A stretch of DNA of 64,000 nucleotides, taken from Diphasiastrum complanatum. Its lineage: Eukaryota; Streptophyta; Lycopodiopsida; Lycopodiales; Lycopodiaceae. The number at the start of each line of letters is the position of its first letter. The first letter of the stretch is position 1. A program made the position numbers and the translations under genes. Shown in pieces: positions 1 through 9,253 of this stretch. The stretch covers positions 45,134,180 through 45,198,179 of the forward strand of contig CM055101.1 in NCBI GenBank assembly GCA_029204225.1. The letters are read 5' to 3'. The notes under the pieces are model-generated. The model searched no databases and was not told where the DNA came from. It worked only from the letters and a program-made list of their open reading frames with translations.

Positions 1-172
1 GGCCATTGATGCCTATATACAAGGCACAGATCAACAAATTACGAGCCATGCAACAGGCGATTACAAAATAGCCATTTATACCCTATTTCAACAAAACTTG
101 CTGCATATATAAAACTACACATAGAGGCAAAACCAACCAAATTAGCTTAGAATTCTCTCTAGAGGACAGCTT

Positions 173-480
173 GTTAGAGTAAATGTTCACATTGTTACCC
201 CTAATCATCTAGGATTATTGGGCCATGCCTGCGTGCTATCAAGGGGCCTTTACCTATATTTAATATAGTCAAGTTAGACTTTAGCTAGCCTCAAGTTCGA
301 GATTCTAGTGCTTGATTTGGAGCACAAGTTTTGCTATAGATAGGTGTTGGGTGCCTATACCTTATATAGAGACATTAATTAGGCAATTGCTTTAAGGTTG
401 CATTTAGATTGCTTTTGCTTTTGCTTGTTGGCATAGACTATTGTCTATAAGCATGTAGTGCACCCTAGTCCATAAGCTGG
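173..480 (+). repeat. Diverged copia-type LTR fragment
   Basis: It begins with TGTTAGAG and resembles the LTR of element Y (20145-20612, opposite strand) and the fragment at 24003-24201. They share the start, a CCCCTAAT block and the motif GCCTGCGTGCTA (227-238). No partner LTR, primer site or coding region is attached, so it is a solo LTR or a remnant. A short direct repeat, two copies of a 23-bp unit, follows at about 478-525. The right end is approximate. Confidence 0.5.
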
Positions 481-1207
481 AGTATAACTGAAATTTGAGC
501 CTGGAGTATAACTGAAATTTGAGCTCAGAGCTGAATCCTGATAATAGTTATTAGTGACTAGTGACCATTGACTAGTCTAACACAGTGATATGGATAATGG
601 CAGCTACTAGCTAGGTAGAGTCTAGCCCGTACTACGTAGGTACTAGGACCCTAGATTGTAATTTTGTTTCGAAGTTGAAAGTTGAATTTTAAACTTATTT
701 GCAAATTGCAATGTCGAGATCGGAGAAAAGAATAAACAAGAAGATTATGACAATGTTTGAGAAAGCCAAAACAATTGAGGTTAGAAACTTAGATTTATTT
801 GACATCTGTCATCATCATTCATCATTCAACATTGAACATTCTATATGTAACTGCTAACTACTAACATAATACATTAAATACAATCAAAATTGTAAAACTT
901 TAAAGTTTAAACCTTTAACCATTAGTAATTACTGAATCCTGATATTACTAATTAGATAATCGACTAACAAACTATAGTTAACTTCAGGAATCAAAAACTT
1001 CAAACTAGAATCCATAATATATCATGATTCATAACATAATAGTAAATACATATGCCAGGTGCCTCATGAGTCCGGTCACCAATGTAATGCCACATGCGAC
1101 ATGATGATAAATCATGATGTGTACACTGTAAACAGCTCAAGAGTCAATGCTCATCTAGTGACATCTACAAACTACAATGATCTAATGTACAATGAGCAGT
1201 GAGCACT
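481..1207. other. Non-coding AT-rich stretch, hAT 3' flank
   Basis: There is no gene or RNA signal here. The position directly after the hAT stop codon (minus-strand view) suggests 3' flank of that transposon or gene. I could not identify a terminal inverted repeat. Confidence 0.4.
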
Positions 1208-1374
1208 CTAAGCTCTCCTATGCCTGAGTCTCCTCCCACTCGCTAGTGGTGTGGAGCTTGCTGTGGCCTCTCGAGTGGCAGGCTGAGCTACGAAATCCTC
1301 ATCGGAGGCAAAGGTATGATGCCCCTCATCCTTGTTGGAATATCAATCCACACTCTAGAGAGAACTATCAAACA

Positions 1375-1447
1375 GGGCGGATAGCTCAGTGGTAGAGCAT
1401 CCTATCCGGTATGAGGGAGGTCCTGGGTTCGAATCCTAGTCTGTCCA
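1375..1447 (+). tRNA. tRNA-like sequence in the left LTR of the TRIM
   Basis: It folds as a cloverleaf. The 7-bp acceptor stem pairs GGGCGGA with TCTGTCC (two G-U), the 4-bp D stem pairs GCTC with GAGC, and the 5-bp T stem pairs CTGGG with CCTAG around TTCGAAT. The A box TAGCTCAGTGG and B box GGTTCGAATCC match the plant Pol III consensus exactly. The anticodon arm is weak: it has a C-A mismatch, no U33, and a nominal CGG in the loop. Read it as a tRNA-derived promoter or structure, probably not a decoding tRNA. Gene finders may call it a tRNA or pseudo-tRNA. Confidence 0.75.
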
Positions 1448-1634
1448 TCCATATTATAATTTATGGATTTCTAACATGGTGACAGAGCCAAGTTAGACCT
1501 AACAGTTCATGGTGTCAAAGCCATGGTTAGGTGGCCCAAGTTGTGGGGCAGGTGACAGCTAGGACCCCAACCAAGTGTGGCTTGAGGGGGGTTGTTGGAA
1601 TATCAATCCACACTCTAGAGAGAACTATCAAACA

Positions 1635-1707
1635 GGGCGGATAGCTCAGTGGTAGAGCATCCCATCCGGTATGAGGGAGGTCCTGGGTTCGAATCCTAGT
1701 CTGTCCA
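1635..1707 (+). tRNA. tRNA-like sequence in the right LTR of the TRIM
   Basis: Second copy of the same cloverleaf. It differs from the first by one T-to-C change in the anticodon arm, which restores a G-C pair there. The A and B boxes are unchanged. The anticodon loop still lacks U33. Confidence 0.75.
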
Positions 1708-1742
1708 TCCATATTATAATTTATGGATTCCTAACAATCCTC

Positions 1743-1905
1743 TGTTAGAAATAATAAATGATAATGTAGTTTCCCATAGGTTACTTTGACCCAAAAGGTC
1801 GAGACTTGTGTAACCATGGGTTAGGTTTATTATTTAGACCATGTTAAGTTAGTTTTAGCTAAGTTGGACCCAATTTGGGTTTAGTGGTAACTCGTGAGTC
1901 CAAGT
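1743..1905 (+). repeat. Left LTR remnant of Z1
   Basis: The first 163 bp of the Z LTR (starts TGTTAGAAATAATAAATG) align with 8803-8965, 54786 onward and 57347 onward. It is cut exactly at the start of the copia LTR at 1906; CAAGT next to that point is the likely copia target site. Confidence 0.9.
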
Positions 1906-2307
1906 TGTTAGAATTAATGGTTAATTGTAGAGGCCAGCCTGCGTGCTAGAAGGCCTATTTTTATTTTTAGTATAGGTACTATCTATTTTTAGTACAGGTA
2001 CCTAAGTTAGTACCAATTTTGCTAGAATAGTATAGAAATCTATTTTAACCAAGTTAGCATAGATTTCTATTGTTAAGACTTCATAATTAGCATTTCGATT
2101 GCTATTGTAGTAGAATAGCTTTTGCTTTTCATTGTGGACAGCCTCTATAAGAGTAGATGGGCGCCCACCTCCATTGTTATCTCAGTTTCCAGCTTATGAA
2201 GCATAGCTTCTTGCAGTCTCTCTTCTTCTTCAGCTTGTGGTTGATGTTTTGTGTGAGTACTAATAAGATTAGTCTACTCCGATTAGAGAATCTCTTCGAT
2301 TCTAACA
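1906..2307 (+). repeat. 5' LTR of the copia element
   Basis: 402-bp LTR with TG...CA ends. The initiator tRNA-Met-type primer site follows immediately at 2308. The matching 3' LTR is absent from the window. Confidence 0.88.
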
Positions 2308-2339
2308 TGGTGTCAGAGCCATCTCGTTAAGATCGGGAT

Positions 2340-2770
2340 CTACGGAAGGAGAAGATCAGCGCTGCAAGTTTTACTGGTGGAGGTCGCATCTAGTGGAGGT
2401 GCTATTTGGTGAAGGTTGTATCCGGTGGAGGCGTCATCCTGTGCAGGTTTTTCTGGTGGAGGACACATCTGGCGCAGGTTAGCTTCTGGACAGGCAGCAT
2501 CTGAGGGCGGCACATCTGGTGCATGTCACATAGCTACAGGTTACAGCACGTGCAGGCAGCATCTGAGGGCGGTAGCAGCTGGGGACAGTTAATATCTGAG
2601 GCAACGACGACCAGACAGATGAAGACAGGTAGCACTTGAGGCAGCAAAGACCAGGACAGGTCTGATTCAGGGCAGGTGCTAACCGGACAGTTCTAATCTG
2701 AGGCAGTAGAGACCAGACCAGGTCTGATTCAGGGCAAGTGCTAACTGGACAGGCAGTGAGCAGATTTCTA
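2340..2770 (+). repeat. Imperfect tandem repeats in the copia leader
   Basis: Between primer site and gag, a GGTGGAGG-type unit recurs at about 2370-2470. A unit of about 60 bp containing CAGGTCTGATTCAGGGCA occurs twice (about 2640-2695 and 2700-2755). A third short pair, GCAGGCAGCATCTGAGGGCG, lies at about 2490-2570. There is no open coding frame on the + strand. Confidence 0.6.
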
Positions 2771-2938
2771 CAAGCAAGAAGAACTGAGGAAGGCAGAATC
2801 TGGGACAAGCAGAGACCAAATAGGCAAGATTTGGACAAGTGATATCTAGTGAAGGCAATAATTGGACAGGTAGTTGTCCTCAAAAATTGTTGCATGCAAT
2901 TATATTCTTAGTGGAAAGCCCATCATTTTTGTACAAAG

Positions 2939-5900
2939 ATGGGGAGTCTGAATGAATCCGTTCTTCCGGAGTCAAGCAAGTTAGATGGATCTAACTACAG
3001 CTTGTGGAAGTTCAAACTTCAGAATATCCTTCAGGACAAAGATTATTGGGAAATTGTCATGGGACAAGAGGTGATGGCTCACGGTCTCAATGATCAAGAT
3101 AGAAGGGCATTTGAGAAACGTGCGCATCATATCATCAACTTATCTATGAAGGATAAGGTGATTCCGCTGATCAGGAATGCAATTGGGCCTAAGGATGCAT
3201 GGGATATCCTTGAGAACACATATGAAACGGTAAGTAAGTCTCGAGCGTTGTTCTTGAACAATAAGCTTCATACCTTGAAATTGGGATCAGAAGAATCCAT
3301 TACGGATTTTATTACCAGGGTGAAGGATCTAAGAGATCAATTGTCTTCTATAGGGGAAATTGTACTTGATAATACTCTAGTACAAATTGTTTTGAATAGC
3401 TTACCATTACAATATCAGAACTTTGTTATGACACTAAGTTTGAGGGAGAGATCGCCGACATTTGATGAGCTCAATGGTTTGCTACTTCAAGAGGAATTAC
3501 GAAGACAAAACCTGATGTCTACAGAAGATTTCAAGGAACTGGGATTCTTTTCCAAGAATCAAGGTAAGAAGGGCAAGAAGAAAGGAGGCAAAAAGGATCA
3601 GAAGCAGGAAGGGAAGGACAATACGGAAAAAGGAGACAGTTCCAAATCTAATCCAAAGAGAAATGGCAATTGTAATTTTTGTGGCAAGTATGGTCATTTT
3701 GCGTTTGAGTGCAGGAAAAAGAAGGCTATCCAGGTCAAGAAGAAGTAGTCAGGCAACTTCATTGAAGACGAAGACAAAAGTGAAGCTGTGGCATGCTATC
3801 AGTTATTCTCAGCTTCAACATCAGAGATCTTTGAAGATTGTTGGTATATTGATTCTGGAGCAACGCAACATATGACACCACATCGTGAGTGGTTCACACA
3901 GTTTGATGACACTGGTGTAAATTCACATGTCAAACTTGGAGACAATTCTTCTTACGATATCGAAGGTACAGGTACAGTGAGAGTACATTTACCTTCAGGG
4001 AATATAGGAGAAATTAAGAATGTTCTCTATGTTCTAGGCTTAAAAAAGAATTTACTTTCAGTTTCTGCCATAGCTAAACAGAATATGAAAGTTGAGTTTG
4101 ACGATCAGAAGTGTCTCATCAAAGACAAAAACAAAGGTTACAAAGTTGTGGTCAAAGGATTATTGGAAGGTCGACTTTACAAACTTGATGCAACTACATT
4201 GGATCATCAGGTTTGTGCAGCTTCTGATAGTATGGAGAGCAGGATATGGCATGAAAGGTTTGGACATCTGAACTATAAAAGCTTACAGGTTCTAAAAGAC
4301 AATAATATGGTAATAGGATTACCTAATATTGTATCTTCAGGAAAAATTTGTGAAGGATGTGTTATGAACAAGCATCATCGTATGCAGTTTCCCGAGGATG
4401 GAGCATATAGAGCCAAGGAAATCTTGGAGCTTGTTCATACAGACTTATGCGGTCCCATGCAGACTGAGTCTATAGGGGGAGCATCCTACTTCATGATATT
4501 TGTGGATGATTTTTCCAGGAAGGTATGGATATACTTGCTTAAGTATAAGAGTCAAGCTTTTAAGTTCTTTACTCAGTTCAAATAACTTGTTGAGAAGCAG
4601 ACAGGAAAGCAAATCAAGATTCTACGTTCAGATAAGGGAGGTGAATTTATATCTACAGAGTTCTAGGAATTCTGCAAAGAACATGGAATCAAGAGACAAT
4701 TTGCTTCAACTGATACACCACAGCATAATGGAGTAGCCGAGAGAAAGAACAGGTCTGTTGTGGAGAGTGCTCGAAGCATGCTACGAGGTAAGAACCTCAA
4801 GAATCATTTGTGGGGCGAAGCAGTTAGTACAACAGTTTACTAGCTTAACAGAAGTCCTACAAAAGCTGTTCTAAATCGAACTCCAGAAGAAGCTTTCACA
4901 AGTATAAAACCTAAAGTGGATCATCTACGAGTTTTTGGTTGTATAGCATATGCTCATATTCCTAAAGATAATCGTCAAAAACTTGATTCAAAGGCAATCA
5001 AGTGTTTATTCCTTGGTTATGATGAGGAAGAGAAGGCATATCGCCTTTATAATCTTACCAGTAAGAAGGTGATTATGAGCAGGGATGTTGTGTTTGAAGA
5101 AAGTGAGTCTTCTACCCTAGAAGATCATGAGGAGGATACAAAAACTCCTATTATAGATGATGTTCAGAAAGATACAGGTCCATGTGATACAGCTTCTACA
5201 CAAGTTATACCAAGGGTGTGTACACAGGTGGATCTTGGTAAACGGAAAGAAAGGTCAAGGGTATTTGATACATATTCTCCTTCTACGTCACCTACAAAGA
5301 AGTCACCAAGATGGTATTTTGAGACTATAAAAGATAGTCAAATGTTGGATGAGGGAGAATCGAGTCAACAAGGAGCTAAGAGATTGACACGGTCAAGTGG
5401 ACACTATCATGAAGATGGTGAAGAAACGCATTATGCGTTTATGGCTTCAGTGTTGGATTCCGAGGATCCTTTATTTTATGAAGATGCTGCAAAAGAACAA
5501 GTTTGGAAAACTGCTATGGATGAGGAGTTCAGTTCTATCATGAAAAACGAGACATGGGATCTTGTTGAACTTCCAGCAGGTAAGAAACCAATTGGTTGCA
5601 AGTGGATTTATAGAACCAAGTTTAAGTTTGATGGTTCTATAGATAAGTATAAGGCCAGATTAGTAGCCAAAGGATATGCTCAGAGGGAAGGGATTGACTA
5701 TGAAGATACTTTCGCACCGGTTGCTAAAATGAATACTTTGACGAGTGTTTTAGCAATTGCGTCTCATTTTGGATGGGATATTCAACAAATGGATGTCAAG
5801 AGTGCTTTCTTGAACGGTTACCTTGAAGAAGAGGTTTATCTGGAGCAACCTCAGGGTTATGAGGTTGAAGGCAAAGAGCACTTGGTTTGCAAGTTAAAGA

Positions 5901-6893
5901 AAGCATTATATGGGTTGAAACAAGCACCTAGAGCATGGTATACACGTATCAACAATTATTTTTTGAAGCAGAATTTTCATAGAAGCATGTCAGAGTCAAC
6001 GCTTTATATTATGAAAGATTTGGATGACATAGTCATTATTGTTCTTTATGTAGATGATCTTATTATCACAGGGTCTAATAAGTCACTAATAGAGAAGATA
6101 AAGAACAATCTTTCACAGGAGTTTGATATGAAAGATTTAGAGAGACTTCAATATTGTTTGGGTATTGAAGTTTGGAGATCAAAGGAAAGTCTTTTCATAT
6201 CACAAGCAAAGTATGCAAGAGAGTTACTCAAGAAGTTTAACATGCTTGATTGTAAGTCCATTTCTACACCATATGATCCAAGTGTAAAGCTTACAAAAGA
6301 GGAAAATTCTGAAAGTGTGAATGAAACACTTTATAGGCAGCTTGTAGGTAGTCTTATCTATCTAACGACTACTCGACCAGACATTTCATATGCAGTGAGC
6401 ATGGTGAGACAGTTCATGTCTTTACCAAAAGTTTGTCATTGGAAAGCGACAAAAAGGATTTTGCGTTATGTCAAAGGGACACTCAGGTATGGCATTTATT
6501 ATGGTAAAGGAACAAAAAATAAAACTTGAGGGTTTTGTTGATGCTGACTGGGCAGGAAATGCAGAAGATAGAAGATCGACTACATGATATGCATTTAATC
6601 TTGGAACAGGAACTATATCTTGGAGTAGTAAAAAGCAACCAACAATTGCTTTATCTTCTACAGAGGCAGAGTACAAGGCTACTACATCAGCAACTTGTGA
6701 AGCAATTTGGTTACGAAGGATTCTAAAAGATCTTCATATAGAACAAGTTGAACCTACAATTCTATGGTGTGACAATCAGAGTTGTATTCAGCTTGCAAAG
6801 AATCCAGTATTTCATAGTAGGTCAAAGCATATTGAAGTTCAGCAGCATTTTATATGAGAAAAGTTACAAAGTGGTGAAGTAGAGGATCTACTG
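2939..6893 (+). pseudogene. Copia gag-pol, decayed
   Basis: One reading frame from ATG 2939 to about 6526 broken only by stops: TAG 3746, TAA 4583, TAG 4664 and TAG 4841. A one-base shift at about 6526 follows, with TGA codons in RNase H. Domain order: gag of the UBN2 type (LDGSNYSLWKFK) with zinc knuckle CNFCGKYGHFAFEC at about 3672; protease (WYIDSGATQHM, 3842); GAG-pre-integrase with HHCC (WHERFGHLN, CEGC); integrase core (VHTDLCGP, SDKGGEF, HNGVAERKN); reverse transcriptase (MDVKSAFLNG, YGLKQAPRAW, YVDDLIITGS); RNase H (DADWAGN, CDNQSC, SKHIEV). Integrase before RT identifies Ty1/copia. Several stops can arise from CAG or CAA by C-to-T change, typical of methylated TEs. Confidence 0.92.
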
Positions 6894-8802
6894 TAACATC
6901 TTCGGGGCTGCTTTTAGGTTGCCCACATCCATGTAGGTTTATCCTACTTCCGTTCGTCCGCTGATCCCCTATTTTTCATATTTGCTCCTTTGCATGAGGC
7001 GCGCATCTACAAGCAATTTTTATCTTCTGATTTGGCTGAAAAATCAGCACCCTTGCTGATTTTACAAAGTGAAGATCCACTTGTTTTTGCTTGTTTCCAG
7101 GTGTGGAAGAAGGCGCTAATTTTTTGTGATGATCCGATGACATTCCGAGGCTGAAAATTGGACAACATATTACCATTTGTAGGGTGTTTGCAACGGCCCT
7201 ATCCGTGTGTGTATTGTTCACACTTTTTGGCAAGAAAGAGGGGTTCCGGAAAAAACTTTGTTGGAGGCTAACCTAATTCTTTGCTTGCTGGTTTTTTGAG
7301 TTTGTAATGCAATTTTAGGCAAAAATTTTCAGCACACCAGGCTTGTAGGAGGGCGAGTTCCTACATCTATCTAATGTGTGGTTTCGACACATTCTGGTGT
7401 TGATTTTTCAGATTTGATACTTGCTGGTTTTTGTGTCTTTTAGGGCACATTTAGGGTTCGAAAAAGTTTATCTTCTTGGCTGGTTCTTATGGCAAGAGAT
7501 TTGGGAGCAATTCATACTTGTTCGGGCGAAGATATGTTGGATGGCACCAACTATTCTCCATGGAGTTGCAAGCTGAGGTTTGGCATCGACGTGATGATCA
7601 ACCTCTTTCATTATTTATTGGTAACAAGATCTATCTTATATCATTTGAGATTTTGCAAGACCCCTAAAAGTGCTTGGGAAACACTTTTAAAGATGTACCG
7701 AATAAAGGATTCATCATCACGCTTTCTCCTCTCACTTTATCCTCTTTGAAGGTAGAAGAGCAAAGGCATGCAAAGTTTGATCATTGTCTTTCTACAAGTA
7801 CAAGTTTGCATCAAAATGTTGGTATGGTAAAGCATTCTTCTTCTCTTGAGCCATTTGTTGCAAATGATGGATGCATTAGTGAAGAACTTTATGAGCAAGC
7901 TTCTCAAGTTAATGTTTTGGAAAAGGCTGAAATCAAGCATTCTTTGAAGCCATTTTGTACTAATGGAGAAGGGGAAAAAATCATGTCAATTAGTACATTG
8001 GTTTAAAGTGGCGTGTTGCTGGATTTGCTCAAAGTGGCAAGCTGCTGGTTTTTTTCTTGAAGATGGTGGACAGCAGATTCAGCCATGGTTTATTGATCAT
8101 TTTCAACCTATGTTACATCGTGAGCATCCTATTATGCATCGAGAACAGCCTGTGGAAGGTTTTTGGACAGCAAGGTCCACATTTGGAACACTTTGGACAC
8201 CAAAGTGTTGGTGATTTTGTGGCTGTTGGACAGCCTGCTACAGCCTCTTGTTGGCTGTCCGAGTCTTTGCGGGATAGCAAAGCATCTTTTTTACCTTGGA
8301 GGAAACACACATGCCTCACCAAAATCAGTACCTTATGCTGATATTCCTGTTTTGATGCTTACTTATGATGACGGTGTTACCTTACCTAGTGTTGGTGAGC
8401 AGATCATTGATAGTAAGATTTGGGAGGATGTGATGGTAAAAGAGTATTATTCTCTTCTTTATGTTTCTTGTGGTAAGAAGACTTATGGAATCATGTGGGA
8501 ACCATTGATGGATTGCAAATCCATATTTCGGCTTGTGGCTGGTTTTTTGGTTACCTACTTTGGATGGAGCATGCTTGTCTTCACTCTTCGACTTGATGGT
8601 ACCGCACTTCGTATTCTACATCTCTTCTACATCGGGCATGATTGGGGCTGAGATTTCGGCTACTTCGACTACTTCGAGTTGGATGTTTTTTTTTTTTGGC
8701 TACATGAAGTTTTGGGCAGCAAGCAACATTTTGCATTTTGTTGCAATTTTTCCATTCTACTTCATGTCATGTTATGTTTTTTACATTATCATTTAAGGAG
8801 GG
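6894..8802 (+). pseudogene. Internal region of Z1: gag-like and unknown reading frames
   Basis: An ATG at 7489 opens a frame with a gag-type N-terminus (MLDGTNYSPWSCKLR), then the CKTPKSAWETLLKMYRIKD segment seen in copia gag, broken by frameshifts. Further on, 8301-8520 keeps an unrecognised frame (VPYADIPVLMLTYDDG, IIDSKIWEDVMVKEY) that is also conserved in the second copy at about 56820-57050. No pol domains are present. Confidence 0.6.
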
Positions 8803-9253
8803 TGTTAAAAATAATAAACGATAATGTTAGTTTCCCGTAGGTTACTTTGACCCAAAAGGTCGAGACTTGTGTAACCATGGGTTAGGTTTATTATTTAGAC
8901 CATTTTAAGTTAGTTTTAGCTAAGTTGGACCCAATTTTGGTCTAGGGGTAACTCGTGGGTCCAAGTAAAGTCTAATTATGTTAAGGGACCCTATCTTGAC
9001 TTTTGGGAGTGCCTTGTAATTAGTAGTGGATTTGGAAGGTTCTAGAACTTAGAGTTTGGAAGAGTCTAGGACCTTGGAAGGCCTATTTATATGTACTCAT
9101 TGTTCATTTGTAATTCATTCCCTTTCAAGCATCGCTACTACTTTCTCTCTCCTTAAGGGCGCCTAACCCTCTCCCTCTTCTTCTTCTTCTTCTTCTTGTT
9201 CTTGTATATGGATATTGAATGTTAGAAGGATCTTGGCACTTTGATTTCCTACA
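8803..9253 (+). repeat. Right LTR of Z1
   Basis: 451-bp LTR, TGTTA to CCTACA, preceded by the purine tract and followed by the TCCTC duplication. A (TTC)n run lies near its 3' end at about 9177-9200. Confidence 0.92.

Larger units (their letters stand above)
1333..1736 (+). mobile_element. TRIM element with a tRNA-like sequence in each LTR
   Basis: Complete 404-bp terminal-repeat retrotransposon in miniature. LTRs 1333-1476 and 1593-1736 are both 144 bp, start TGTTGG, end CTAACA and differ at only two positions, so the insertion is recent. A primer site follows the left LTR directly (1477-1489, TGGTGACAGAGCC, two changes from the initiator tRNA-Met complement). A purine tract (about 1583-1591, TTGAGGGGGG) precedes the right LTR. 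The target-site duplication ATCCT flanks it perfectly (1328-1332 and 1737-1741). The internal 116 bp has no coding capacity. Each LTR carries a 72-nt tRNA-like sequence with intact internal Pol III A and B boxes. Mobilisation would need proteins from another element. It sits in the acidic tail of the hAT gene. Confidence 0.93.
1906..6893 (+). mobile_element. Ty1/copia retrotransposon, 3' truncated
   Basis: 5' LTR 1906-2307 (402 bp, TGTTAG to TCTAACA), primer site 2308-2320 (TGGTGTCAGAGCC, initiator tRNA-Met type), leader, then gag-pol 2939-6893. The 3' LTR is missing: homology stops near 6893, just after RNase H, and internal sequence of Z1 resumes. This implies a deletion through the copia 3' end and part of the host element. 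The LTR carries the GCCTGCGTGCTA motif (1937-1948) also found in other LTRs here. Confidence 0.9.
1743..9253 (+). mobile_element. Z1: non-autonomous LTR retrotransposon, interrupted by a copia element
   Basis: Left LTR remnant 1743-1905 and right LTR 8803-9253 belong to the family seen complete at 54786-57794. The flanking duplication TCCTC is perfect (1738-1742 and 9254-9258). A purine tract, AAGGAGGG, ends at 8802. The rest of the left LTR, the primer site and roughly 250 bp of internal sequence were lost where the copia element 1906-6893 sits. Internal sequence resumes at about 6894. The element carries gag-like and unknown reading frames but no protease, integrase or reverse transcriptase. 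Confidence 0.9.

Noticed and set aside
1375..1707. Two ordinary tRNA genes or a SINE pair
   Set aside because: Both copies lie at the same place in identical 144-bp LTRs with TG/CA ends, primer site, purine tract and a 5-bp duplication, and the anticodon arm is defective. The LTR-element reading explains all of this; two genes or SINEs do not.
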